Below are positions 22,110 to 32,930 of a stretch of 64,000 nt of DNA, piece by piece; position 1 is the first letter of the stretch, and each line of letters begins with the position of its first letter. The position numbers and the translations under genes are program-made. The DNA is taken from positions 15,007,329 through 15,071,328 of the forward strand of contig NC_085138.1 of NCBI RefSeq assembly GCF_035046485.1, given 5' to 3'. The DNA is from Aedes albopictus (Eukaryota > Arthropoda > Insecta > Diptera > Culicidae). The notes under the pieces were generated by a model, which was not told the DNA's origin, ran no database searches, and saw only the letters and a program-made list of their open reading frames with translations.

Positions 22110-23012
22110 GCTGCAGACCAATAATCCTCCATGAATTCCTTCAGGCATTCCTACGGAAGTATCCTCTGAGTTTCTCCTTAAATTCCTTCTGATTTTCCTA
22201 CGGAAGTTTCTTCTCAGATTCCTCCTAGAGTTCTTTCTGGAATTCCTCCGGGAGTACCTTCAGAAAATGTTCTAAGAGAGTCTCTCTCAGATTTCTCAAG
22301 AGGCTCCTTCTAGTGACCCCCACGAATTCATACTGAAAATGCTCCAGCAGTTTCTTTCGTTGTTTCTCCAGAAATGAATTCTGGGAATCATCAAGAAGTT
22401 TTTCAATGGAATCGACAAGAAGATTCTTTTAGGATTTCCTTTTCGAAAATTCCTCCAGAGTTTCTGAGAACTCTGCTAAAATTTCTTTTGTGATTTTTCA
22501 AGGATTTTTTTTTCTGAGATTCCTCAAGGATTTTTTTGGAGTCTTTCTTGTGCATAAGTGACCCGATTTTGTCAGCCCTCTTTCGGAACACATTTTTTGC
22601 TCTCTTCAAAAACTTAAACAGTTTTTCAAAGTTTTTATTCCTCTATGTTCTGCATTTCAGTTGCAGTTTGATGACAAATATTAATAAATTGCTTAATATG
22701 TGATCGTAGAATAATGAGAGCAAAAAGTTCGTCGCAACATGGGGCTGACAAAATCGGGTCCTTACTGTATTACACCAAAAGCTCCATCGAGGATTCCCTC
22801 ACGAGTTCCTTCTGGGATTCCTTCAAGATTTTCCATGATTGTCCAGCAGTGGTTTCTGGGGTTTATCCAAGAGTTCCTTCAACCGTGATTTCTTCCAACC
22901 GTGATCTCTTTTGGTGTTCCTCGAGAACTTCCTTACGGAATTTACTCCTTCTTTTCAGGATTTCTTGCAGTCTTATGGGATTTGTCAAGGAATTTCATAA
23001 CATAAAAGAAAT
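22110..23012. repeat. Decayed GAATTCCT-type tandem repeat split by a MITE
   Basis: GGAATTCCTCCGGGAGT-like words recur across 22115-22550 and again across 22780-22980. The intervening 22555-22769 is a MITE, so the two parts were once contiguous. Confidence 0.75.
22555..22769. mobile_element. Tc1/mariner-type MITE (CAGTAAGGACCCG termini, TA flanks)
   Basis: The right end read inward is CAGTAAGGACCCGATTTTGT followed by CAGCCC. The left end has the same sequence with a damaged first few bases (AGTGACCCGATTTTGTCAGC). Similarity continues for about 50 bases to TTTTTGCTCTC on both arms. TA flanks at 22555 and 22768 and CAGT termini suggest a Tc1/mariner-related MITE of about 215 bp. It is non-coding. 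Confidence 0.75.
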
Positions 23013-23128
23013 GATTTAAATAGAACATGGTTAACGGTACTTAAGAGAGTTCGACTGATATGTGTGATCTAGCTACTTTATCGGCGCTGCAGTCTTGGGG
23101 AATCAAAACGACTGTTTTAGATTTGTCC

Positions 23129-23165
23129 CGACGTTTCGACTCTGTTTCGAGTCTTCTTCAAAGGG
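23129..23165 (-). ncRNA. Candidate hammerhead-ribozyme-like motif in the Penelope 3' region
   Basis: On the minus strand TTGAAGA is followed by a 5-bp hairpin GACTC-GAAACA-GAGTC and then GAAACGTC. This follows the hammerhead core order (CUGANGA, helix II, GAAA), with the first C replaced by T. Penelope-like elements are known to carry minimal hammerhead motifs. The substitution of a core base argues against activity of this copy. Confidence 0.5.
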
Positions 23166-23482
23166 AAACTGTAATGGGATTTTTATTGGTGGCTTGAATT
23201 ATGGGTTTTAGTTGACTTAAATTCTGACTAGTCGTTTTTTGTTCGAATGGACATAGGACTGTCGGTGTCTTGTTTGTATCTGTACATCGGCTGTGAAATT
23301 AATTTTACATACGTAAATACATTACATGTACAGCGTGTGGTGTGATTTTGACCTACATTTCTTATCAAGTGAACCGTAGATTATTTTGGTTGGTTTCACT
23401 TGATTTTTGCACTGCACTGCACTGCACTTGTTGACGCGCGCGGTAACGGTTTGTTCAAAGATGGTGAATGCATTAGCTATGA

Positions 23483-24974
23483 TTAGGATTGAAATGTTTT
23501 ACCTGTAGTTTTGAGAATGGCTGCGTACGTTGTGTTCAATCCGTCAATGTCAGTGCGGTGGTTCACAGTGTTGGGTGTGTTAACTATATGACACATTTCA
23601 AGAAATGTTAATGTGTTTGTGTTTCTACTACTATCAATCAATGTAGTTCGATCCAGGTTGAAACTGTGATCGTTGTCGATGCAGTGTTTGATGAGCGCTG
23701 TTTTCTCTCCTAGTGTTATTATCTCCGTGTCTATATTGGTGTGCCCTAACTCTTTTAACCTGTTAAGTTTGTTTATGTGTGTTTTGTGTCCGTACAATCT
23801 TGTTTTTAATTTGTTTTGAGTCATACCAATATAACACTGCTGGCAATCATTGTATGGTATTTTGTAGACTATTTTGCTTAGATCTAACTTGTTAATTGGG
23901 TCTTTTACTTGTGTGTGGAATTTATCAATGGTGTTGGTTTGTTTACAGGCTATGATGATGTTTTTGTAATCTTTGCTTAGGATACCTATGATTCGTTCAG
24001 AGAGACCGGTTACGTACGGAATGGACCTGAAAATTCGATTTTGTTGGTTGTTGGCTGTTTCTAATTGTTCTTCTATTGGTAGATCGGGCTCTTCTGTGGA
24101 CGCTGTATTCGGTGGATTGGCCATTCTTGGGTTGGTCATGTGCTGAGGATCTCCTGTTAGAGGTGGTGTGCGAGCTGGTGTTGCATGGATAACTGCTTCT
24201 GAGGAGGATGCTGATTCTGTAGATTGGACTGATGGATGGATGACTAGTTGGTTGGTTTGCGGTGAATCTGTTTGGATGGATGGGCTGGATATTGCTTCAG
24301 ATAGACGGTGAGCAGTGTTAACTGGTTGATGCATTGATGTGGTTGGTATTTCCGTAATTGTTGCTGATTGTCGTGATGGTTGATTCGGTTTGGGTTGAGT
24401 GATGTAACGATGGAAGAGTCTGTTGATTAGTGTCCTGGGGAAGTCGTTGTTGGTCAAGTATTTAAAGATGATTTCCTTTTTGGCGGTACAGACTCGATGG
24501 ATGAAGTTCTTCCCGACGTTGACCTTGTACTTTGTTAGGTGGAAGGAATGCCAATTGAGCATTCTTCCTGAAGCAACTGGTTTTGTGTACCACTCAGTTT
24601 GTAGGGATTGATCTTCACTTCTGATGACGGTCATATCGAGATAAGGCAATCTTCCTTCCACTTCTGTTTCTACAGTAAACTGCAACCTTGCTTCGTGTCG
24701 ATTGAATTCCTTCAGAACCAATTCTATAGCATCTTTGGGAATAGCTATGAATATATCATCGATATACTTTTTTAGAACGGGAATTTGGAAGGGAGGGGTG
24801 GATATTGCTTTATCGATTACTGAGTCTAATGCAACATCGGCTAGGATAGGTGACAACGGTTTCCCATAGCTGTACCGAAAATTTGTTTGAAGTATTTCCC
24901 TTCGAACCTAAAATAGCTTGAGTCCATACACAGATCAACTATTTCGATGAACAGGTCCAGATTGATTTTGTTGT
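23483..24974 (-). pseudogene. Penelope-like reverse transcriptase/GIY-YIG endonuclease, truncated and frameshifted
   Basis: The 457-codon downstream frame (24856-23483) starts within the RT palm. YIDD is at residues 31-34, then come an RT thumb-like part and a long S/T/P/N-rich linker of about residues 150-280. A C-terminal GIY-YIG-type endonuclease follows, with VYKI near 330 and CYIG at 341-344, and Cys/His residues that could bind zinc (C338, C341, H358, C392, H397). This RT plus GIY-YIG pairing is diagnostic of Penelope-like elements. Upstream, the frame FDNKINL ... GTAMGN continues in another phase. One C appears to be missing near 24857-24859, between the GTAMGN and SPILADV motifs, so the copy is not functional as it stands. 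The N-terminal RT fingers are absent through 5' truncation. Confidence 0.9.
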
Positions 24975-25044
24975 CAAATCTAAAACAGTCGTTTTGATTC
25001 CCCAAGACTGCAACGCCGATAAAGTAGCTAGATTTAAATAGAAC

Positions 25045-25790
25045 GTATGCTATGACATTTTTTAGTACATAAATAAAAGAAAAAAAATATTATTTTTTTT
25101 TACTTTATTTATATTTCTTTTTTTTACTCATGGGATAAACGCACCAGTATTCAGCCACACCGTGATGGTTCTGATTCTCGGTCGTTCAAGAAACTTTTCG
25201 TAATGAAAATTTCCTTGAGTTTCTTTGACATAGAGTGCCTGTCACAAGATAAACACATGCAACAAGGTTATCATCAGATAAAGCTCTCAGCCAACAACTG
25301 CGGAAGTACTCAAAGAACACTAAGCTGAAATGCTGACTTTGCCGCAGTTGGGACTTTATACCAAGAAAAAAAAAGAAAAATAATAAAAAACTTGAAAAAT
25401 AAATATTAAAAAAATTTGAAATTATACAGAATTTTTGTTTTTATACAATTTTTACTTCAAAATGCTATTAATCCAGTCCTACCTTAAGAATCGCTTGATT
25501 CTCTCTAGTATTCAGCCAGTTTCACTCATTGGATTCGCTCAGTAGCATTCTTCGAGTAAAAAATCCTTCCTAGTTCGTAATCTAAGTTCAACAGCTGAGA
25601 TTCGTTGAACATTCTTCTAGTAAATCTGTCACAATTCTGAAAAAAATGGGTTCATTTTCACACGGAGGGTTCATCCAGCTTCACCACCGAGGCTCGCTCA
25701 GTTCCACTTTTTAAGCAATCACTATCTGCTCATGGAGGTTTTCTAATAGGCAGACAATTAAACGTTCCATAATAAATACAAAATTTTCCA
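25045..25790. other. AT-rich noncoding DNA with decayed repeats
   Basis: Runs of A and T at 25080-25130 and 25360-25440. From about 25495 degenerate words such as TTCAGCCAGTTTCACTC, the repeat type of 26.8-31.6 kb, begin. No gene. Confidence 0.4.
25218..25383 (+). mobile_element. 3' end of a non-LTR retrotransposon (fragment)
   Basis: The segment ending AACACTAAGCTGAAATGCTG ... CAGTTGGGACTTTATACCAA followed by an A/G-rich tail resembles a 3' terminus I associate with abundant Aedes non-LTR elements (order: AGAACACTAAGCTGA, CCAGTTGGGAC, CCAAGAA). Only the last 150 or so bases are present, as expected for a 5'-truncated insertion. The family name is not certain. Confidence 0.5.
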
Positions 25791-26804
25791 TAAATAATTC
25801 AAAAAGTCCCAGTGAAGAAACAGGGCTGTAAGCAGTAATAAATAACAAAAGTTCCATAAACAAATAAAAAAATGCATAAATAATTCAAAAGTTTCAATAA
25901 ATAATTGATTTTTGAGCAATTAAAAACGTCAAAAATGCAATGAATAAATCAACTGTTGCAATAAAAAAAGCCATTTTTCCCACCAAATAACTTCGAATTT
26001 TCCATAAATAAATCCGATTTTTCCATAATAAATTAGAAAATTCACAATAAAAAAATATCGAATAAGCAATAAAAAATTAAAAAAATGCAATAAAAAATGA
26101 CGAAATTACCCATGAAAAACAAATGCAGGAAAGTATGAGACAGTGAAATGCTGAATCGCACTTATATGACTGAAACGACTGAAAAGCTTGCGTAACTATG
26201 ATTGCAATTTATCGAGCAATTGCTTGCTGTCCGAACTCGCTATCGCTCGTCGGACCTAAAAAAGGGATAACATCTATGTTTGCATTACACCGGGCAAATT
26301 CTTGGATCTGTGGTTTGCCTAGAACTGAATCGATGCAGTTACGGTGCATCGGATATCGGAAACTTCGGCGGCCTTCTGCCGCGTCAGTTCCTCAATCCTC
26401 TATGCGGCTTCGCCGCATGGTCTACTTGATTTTTTGGCTCAAAATGCATTTACGTTTATTGCTCATTTTTTGACATTTATTGATTATTTATTTTTTCGTT
26501 TATTGCACTTTTTGAATTATTTATTGCTTTATCGATATTTTTTTATTGTGAATTTTCTAATTTATTATGGAAAAATCGGATTTATTTATGGAAAATTCGA
26601 AGTTATTTGGTGGGAAAAATGGCTTTTTTATTGCAACAGTTGAATTATTCATTGCATTTTTGACGTTTTTAATTGCCCAAAAATCAATTATTTATGGAAA
26701 CTTTTGATTTATTTATGCATTTTTTTATTTGTTTATGGAAATTTTGTTATTTATCACTGCTTGCACCCCTGTTTCTTCACTGGGACTTTTGGAATTATTT
26801 ATTA
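25791..26804. mobile_element. ~1-kb foldback element with ~320-340-bp AT-rich inverted arms
   Basis: Left arm 25791-26115 and right arm about 26455-26804 are inverted copies. For example AGTCCCAGTGAAGAAACAGG at 25811 is the complement of CCTGTTTCTTCACTGGGACT near 26769. The arms are packed with ATAAATAATT, TTCCATAAATA and GCAATAAA words, so each arm is itself internally repetitive. The roughly 330-bp centre is GC-richer and not repeated. No coding sequence. Fine indels (for example GGGCTG against GGGTGC) show moderate age. Confidence 0.85.
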
Positions 26805-27970
26805 AGAGTGATGACTTTCTTATGAGTCGTTTATATTTTAGCCTTTCTAATACCTCTTTTCAGATCAGGTTCACCCTAAGGGTTCAGTGAGTGAATTCAT
26901 CAATTCATCCAGCTGGACCTAATCATAAGATGAATGTGGATTAATTTTGTGGATCTAACGTGGGATCTAACCTGCAAGATTCATCCGATCTCAATTATGA
27001 GATCCGGTTTACGATATTCATTCAGTTCCACCTTTAAGATTCACTGAGGTCCATTTTTGGAGTTCCATTTAGTCCAATGCATGAGATTCATCAAGTCTCA
27101 CCAGTAAGATGCATTCAACCTTAGTCCTGTATGATATTTCTTTTAGTTGATAACAGAAACTAGTCCATTTTTGACTTCCTATTCAAAACACCAATTGGAT
27201 ATCCAGCGCTTTGGGACTTTCAATGGTACTTAGGGTGTTCCCTCACATCCAGTCCCACTCTTAGTGTTCATCTATCTTCTCCTGTCGAGATTTACTCGTT
27301 GCCACTGAAACTGAAAATCGTCTATGTCTCCACCAGCAATTACTCAAAGCTCCTTATTTAGTTTATCTCTATGACTACAAATCTGGTCTCACTTGTAAGA
27401 TTCATACAACTTAGTTCATGAAATTTCGATACCCACTACGTGGGTTCATCCAGCTCCACTTTCAGAAATGTGTTTATGGAATTCATCAAGCCCGACTTAG
27501 AGTGGGACTTTTTGAATCGTGTTTCGTTGAATTCGTTGAGCTCTTTTTCAGATATTCAATCAGTTCAACTCTCTGGATTCATCCAATCTGTGTCCACTTC
27601 TGTTCTATACAATATCACTTATGAGCAGTCTACTCAAGGGAGAAATTTATTGAGATTGAGATTGACTCAATCCGGCTAATATGAGTCTTATAGTTTCACT
27701 TGTAAGGGTCACTGAACCTTCCTGGCAGAATTCATCCAATGCCACTCGTTAAATTCATTATGAAGTGAGAATGTTCATCTTGTGAAATTGGTTGGATTCA
27801 TCTGTAGTGATTTCCGGAAGCTATCCAACTTCACTGCCAATTTCTTGCGTTCCATTTTCAGGAATAATTTAGTTAAGGTGATGATAGAATAAAACCACAC
27901 TTCAAATTTTCAAAGGCACAAATTTTAAGAACCAAAATTTTGCGAACCGGTTTATTGAGCGCGTTGTTAA
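26805..27970. repeat. Decayed ~30-bp repeat (GATTCATCCAGTTCCACT type)
   Basis: Words like TTCATCCAATTCCACTC and AAGATTCATTCA recur at loose 28-35-base spacing. It is heavily degraded, and the reading frames (for example 27418-27679) follow the repeat. Confidence 0.7.
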
Positions 27971-29193
27971 CCCAGCCAACCACATATCGTAAATCATTGT
28001 GTGGAAAAAATCGTATATTTTCATATATAGAATCAGAATTGTATAATAATATGTATATTTGTTGACAATGATTGCGTAAAATTGCATTTCATGCCAAATT
28101 AATTTTTATTGCAATTTTGTTTCATATGGTCGTCTCCGATCATAAAAAGGTACGAGATATTATCGGTAGGATCGCACAGAATCGGATAGAATCGTGAAAA
28201 AAACATACATTCTTAGTGTCAAGCTGCAAGTTCGCTAACATCGTATATATGATATCTTTGAATCGTGGAAATCGTCGCTTCACATCGTATATGAATCTGC
28301 TAAATCGAGCTTGCCACCTAAAGGAATGATGAAAATCGGTGAAATCGTATACAACTATAACAATGTTGTATATTGATCGTTTGCGTCACATTTGCGTCGT
28401 ATACTACGTGAATGAAATCGTAGAAACCGTATATTCATTTTTACAGTCGCATATGATTGTTACTACACTTTTAATAGTCGAATCTTAATCTCGAAAATTG
28501 TAAATAGTTTTGTTCATATATTCGTATGATGGAGAAAAATAAAAAATGGTATTCATCACAAATGTGTATTTTTGTTGTTGTTGACACATTCCAACCATGG
28601 TAGCAATAATTTCAACCAAATATATAAGTTTTCATACTAGCAGATGACTTACAATAAGTGATGTATAGATTCCAACAACGATGTGAATTCCAGGCCTCTT
28701 GCACGGCACCACTTTTGGTGCCACTCAATGCACAATAACAACGCTCCCACCACAAGTCTCGCACCGTATCATGCTAATTTTTATTCGTTTCATGCCATTC
28801 ACTTTCAACTCTCTATTTTCAACTTGGCAATATAGCCAATAGAGATAACGCGCAGTTCTGAATCAAAGGACCTAAGTTCGATTTCAACTGAACACCAATA
28901 GTTTTTTTTTTTTTAATTTGAAAATCTTGAGTTGAATATTGGAACTCTCAATCGTAATAAGAACATGCATAATCGTATATTTATACGGATAAAATCGGCG
29001 AAATCGTAGAAATTTTTCGAGAAATCGTAAATTATGTTGGATGGAATCGCAGTAATCGTATATATGTTTCGATATGGCCTCCACTTTAGTATGTATATGC
29101 CTGTTTCGTGCATTGAATACGATTTCATTGGTGCTATATATGTGTGAATATTTCAGTTACAATTTCGATATAGCAACCAAATTGCTTGCTGGG
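27971..29193. mobile_element. Probable 1.2-kb non-autonomous element rich in AATCGTATAT words
   Basis: Left end CCCAGCCAACCACATATCG and right end, read inward, CCCAGCAAGCAATTTGG... ATATCG are loosely inverted. The interior has many AATCGTATAT / AATCGTAGAAA words in the same orientation (for example about 28010, 28240, 28970, 29050). It contains GGCCTCCACTTTAG at about 29078, a word shared with the MITE at 29848-30001, suggesting a related longer element. No transposase frame is found. The boundaries are tentative. Confidence 0.5.
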
Positions 29194-29847
29194 AAGCTTA
29201 TCAACTGATCACCACCAGCAGATAATCAATCGATCAACTTTTCAGCACAAACCGTCATTTGGGTTTTCTAATTTGTACTCTTGAAAATTTGTTTTGCAGC
29301 TTCGTTATATACAGGGATTCATCCAGAGCCACTTGTATGACCCTTACGCTTTTTATCAGGAATTCATTCAACCTCGTTTGTAAGGTTCATCCGGCAGCCA
29401 TTCAAATGTGCTTCTAGAAGAAGTTCGTCTTTTTGTTTCGAGTTTATTATTTTTTAATTCATCGAACCCCTTGTTGGAAATTCAATCAGTAAACCTCTTC
29501 TGATCCATCCAATCTGTGCTCGGGCAGTAATTCATTCCATCCTGTACCCACTCCAGTGAATTATTTAGTTCTACTTCCAAAATTCAACCTGTCGCGATTG
29601 TAAGATTCAACTATTCCTTCCCCAGAAATTGACAGAATCCGGTTTCCAAGATTCATGTACTTACTATTGTAAGAGACACTCGGGCTCACTCCAAGAATTC
29701 ATCCAATTTTACTTTTTGAATTTATCTTATAGAAAGACAGTTCAATGTGTTCAATTGGTTGGATTTATCTCTAGCTGTTTCCGAGAGTTATCCAGTCCCA
29801 CTGATGCAATTTGTTCCGATCCATTCTCATGGTTAACAGCTGCTTGC

Positions 29848-30001
29848 CCAGCCAACACGAAGTCGTATATAATGTAGAATAGGATGCTAAAGTGGAGGCC
29901 ATATGCGTACATGCTCCTATTTAACCGCGTGAAAAGTGTACGCATATCGCCTCCACTTTAGCATCCTATTATACATCATATACGATCGTGTGTTGGCTAG
30001 G
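29848..30001. mobile_element. Palindromic MITE (CCAGCCAACAC termini, 154 bp)
   Basis: The left arm from CCAGCCAACACGAAGTCGTA through AGGATGCTAAAGTGGAGGC pairs with the right arm GCCTCCACTTTAGCATCCT through CGTGTGTTGGCTAGG. The arms are about 60 bp each around a short loop, near-perfect except for a few bases, so it would fold into a long hairpin if transcribed. Confidence 0.88.
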
Positions 30002-30270
30002 TGTACAGGGGTTCATCAAGTTTCATTAGTAAGACTCTTCTGTGTTTACTCCAGGTATTCATCCAATCCTAATTCAGGAAATCACTTAGTTTATTTGTAA
30101 TAGTCCTTTGAGTCTCCTCCTGGATCCCATCATACTTTTTAGATCATGATTGATTTATTAATCGATCCATCCATATCGTGATCCATCCAGTCCCACTCGT
30201 GGGGTTCATTTGGATCCACACTTTAGATAAATTTAGTCTACCTTCTTGAATTCATCCGATTATCTACAAT

Positions 30271-30427
30271 AGACGAATGCACCGATGAAATGAATTCATC
30301 ACGGTCCGAGAATTTTGACACTAGAGCGGGGCCGCTTCCAATCGAACAATTCTGATTGGGAATGGCCCCGCTCTAGTGTCAAAATTTCTCAGACAGCGAT
30401 GAATTCAGTTCATCGGTGCACTCGTCT
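30271..30427. mobile_element. Palindromic MITE (AGACGANTGCACCGATGAA termini, 157 bp)
   Basis: AGACGAATGCACCGATGAA at the left and its complement at 30409-30427. The inner arms TTTTGACACTAGAGCGGGGCC and GGCCCCGCTCTAGTGTCAAA are an exact match. Nearly the whole element is one hairpin. Confidence 0.88.
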
Positions 30428-31116
30428 TTACTATCTGACTCTCAGGATAAGATGAATTTCTCGTAGTCATCCAGTTCTATTTTTGATTCATCAAGTTCCA
30501 GCTTCAGAGTTCATTTTGTTCTACTGCTGGGATTCATCCAGCCTTACTAGATTGGGGAGGTTCATTAAATCCTTTTACTGAGAATCCTACAATCCGGATC
30601 CTGAAACTCAACCTGTTTGATTCCCAAACAAAATTCACTCAACTTCACTGTAGAATTCATCCCGTTGTTTCTGACTTAACCAAGCCTATTTCAGATACTA
30701 TTTTAATTTTGTTACCGAGATTTTTAGCCTGGAGCAAGTTCATTTCGAGACCCACGGCATAACTTTCCTTCCGAAGGAAGAACTCACAATTGGGATTCAA
30801 TTCCAGGTCCTCGATGATATTATCTCGAGCTTCAACCACCACACTAGGCCTGCTTCACATGTCAGATATTTATATAATTCAAGTTCTGTGATGAATCCGG
30901 TTTGTTCTTAGGAGTCATTCAGTTACCTTTCATAGTATTCATCTGATCATATTCCAGGAGTTTTAAATCTATTTTGAACCGCGGAATTATTACAGTTCTA
31001 TTAAGATTCCCACGAAATTGCTATCGAAATCAATCAAATTTCACGTTGCAGATGAAGTCCATCTCTTAGAGTTTGTCTCGCTCGTTATAACTGCCCTGAG
31101 TTGGGCTAATTCATCT

Positions 31117-31195
31117 CCCAAGCAACAATTATTATTGCTCATGGTTTGAAAGAGGTTTTGACAAATGTCATACAAACAAAGCTGTTCGAATCTTG
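31117..31195. mobile_element. MITE family A, partial copy
   Basis: CCCAAGCAACAATTATT followed by AGAGGTTTTGACAAATGTCAT matches the first half of the copy at 13905-14042. The second half is missing. Confidence 0.5.
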
Positions 31196-31516
31196 AAAGT
31201 GTTGCATAAAACTCTTGCATTCATTCATGTTCACGTCATAAATTCATTTATTTTTTTTTTACTGAGGTTTATCCCATTTGTCTCTCAAAATTCATCTGGT
31301 TACTCTACTTAGATTTACAAACGTCACTTGTTGAGTCCATTTCATCCGACCTCTGGGATTCATCCAGTTTTGATCAAATTCATCCAAGCCCGTTATCTAA
31401 TGATTCATCCATTCCTTCTTTTTGTATTCATTCAATCTGACGCTTCAGTTTCACTCTTGGACTACATTCATTTGAAACGCAAAATTAATTCACTCAATCT
31501 TACTTTTGGTATCGTT

Positions 31517-31604
31517 TCCACTCGGAATAGAACGATTTGGTTGGAAATGGCTCCGCTCTAGTGACAAAATTCTCGGACCGAGTGAACTTTGTTCATCGGT
31601 GGAT
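31517..31604. mobile_element. Half copy of the 30271-30427 MITE family
   Basis: GGAAATGGCTCCGCTCTAGT and AAAATTCTCGGAC ... GTTCATCGGTG correspond to the right half of that MITE; only one arm is present. Confidence 0.6.
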
Positions 31605-31630
31605 AAGGCCATTCCTGACGTAGAGGTAAA

Positions 31631-32696
31631 ATTCATTCTAGATATTCTTTCAATCGTGTCCCAAGTTTGTTATCCCTCCCAGCTCGGACCGCTGTGGTGC
31701 CCAGTGGCTCGGGTACCGCGCGACTCAGCGAGAGAAATGAAAGGCAATAAAAATAAAAAGTTCTTATCAGAAAAGTTGAAAATTTATATGCAAATGTTTT
31801 CTTTCGAGAAATGCGGAAACTCCGTCCGCCCGCGCGTGCACTACTGGCACTGACTGTTCGAGGTGGGTGGAGCGAGCGGGAGGTGGAATGCGATGGTTTT
31901 GTGTTTTTTTCTTTAATTTCATGGCTTGCGGACCCGGGTCCCGGACTGGGGTGGTGGGTGATCGAAGTAAGTCTGATGGTGTGACCTGCTGCAAGGAAAA
32001 GCCTACTGCGATTGGCACCACCATCGACCGACCACCAACCAGTCTTGGTGGTCGGTCGATGCCGCCATTTGGTGTGGTGTGTTCTAATACCTCTACGGCG
32101 ACGGCTACCATGGGAAGGTGATTAACAAATAATAGCACACTCGTTTTGCTTTAGTGGGGTGGGGTGGGATTTTCCGAAAGGGGGACGGCGAGGGTAGGGG
32201 CAAAAACCGTTTGGTCCTAATAATAATAAGGAATAAATTATCGAATGGGAATATGTGTGCGCGAGTTGGATCGCGAGTAGGAGGGGGGTCGCTGTGTATT
32301 TAAATCGGCTGTCGAGTGAGAGAGCGGTGGATTGTGTGGTGTTTTAAAACCCAGAAGCACCACACAGCAGTAGGAAGTATAATTTTCTATTCAATTGCAT
32401 GCAATTTGATTTATTTCCAGCCATTTCACCTTGGCCCGGTGTTGTTTTATGGTGCTTTCTGGATGGAATGACACATTCGGAATTGAGTTTTGCTGTTTGC
32501 GAACGAGTTGGTACGGGGTGGGGGACTAATCAATGAAGGGACTACGGTGGGAGGTAGAAGCGCAGGAAAGGGTTTATGCTCGTGGATAATGACTAATTGG
32601 TAAGAAAACTAGCGGTGATTCAACTTTGATCGAGAAGAGCACTTGAATTTAAAGGGATATTTGTTTTATCGATGTTGTTTGTTCATAAAATTAGTT
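31631..32696. other. Complex noncoding DNA with a strong hairpin
   Basis: GC-richer single-copy sequence. At 32022-32061 there is a perfect 17-bp inverted repeat (CATCGACCGACCACCAA) around a 6-base loop. Overlapping frames on both strands (31767-32138 minus, 31867-32121 plus) have no domain and I do not call them genes. Confidence 0.4.
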
Positions 32697-32930
32697 GTCT
32701 TAGGAAAAAAAATATAAAAAATGGAAAAAAAGAAAAATGAGATAAAAAGAAAAAAAAAATGAAAAAAAGAAAAAAAAAATGTATGTACAATAGGAAAAAA
32801 AATTGCGAAATAAAAGAAATAAAAAAATGAAAAAAGAAAAAAAAAAGTGCAATTGGAAAAAAAAGAAGAAAATGCGAAATAAATGAAATAAAAAAATAAA
32901 AAAAAAAAAAAATAAGTGCATATTCTAAAT
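32697..32930. repeat. A-rich low-complexity block
   Basis: Runs of 5-12 A separated by G, T or TG. The leading word TTAGGAAAAAAA recurs at about 33793 and 34127, so it may be a repeated A-rich tail. Confidence 0.8.

Larger units (their letters stand above)
23013..25044 (-). mobile_element. Penelope-like element, 5'-truncated, with 14-bp target duplication and 59-bp terminal inverted repeat
   Basis: GATTTAAATAGAAC occurs at 23013-23026 and 25031-25044, directly flanking the element. Just inside, 23067-23125 and 24975-25033 are inverted copies of each other with a single difference over 59 bases; the right copy overlaps the start of the right target duplication by 3 bases, so that edge is uncertain by about 3 bases. 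Between them lies a minus-strand RT/GIY-YIG gene. Inverted terminal fragments and variable target duplications are known for Penelope-like elements. At about 2.0 kb it is shorter than complete elements and lacks the N-terminal half of RT. A hammerhead-like motif lies near its 3' end (23129-23165). Confidence 0.88.
29194..31630. repeat. Decayed GATTCATCC-type repeat with MITE insertions
   Basis: Same family as 26.8-27.9 kb. TTCATCCAGTCCCACTCGT-like words persist throughout, interrupted by the palindromic MITEs listed separately. No gene is supported. Confidence 0.7.

Noticed and set aside
31767..32138. Overlapping opposite-strand frames as small genes
   Set aside because: No domain, and composition follows the GC-rich DNA and the local palindrome.
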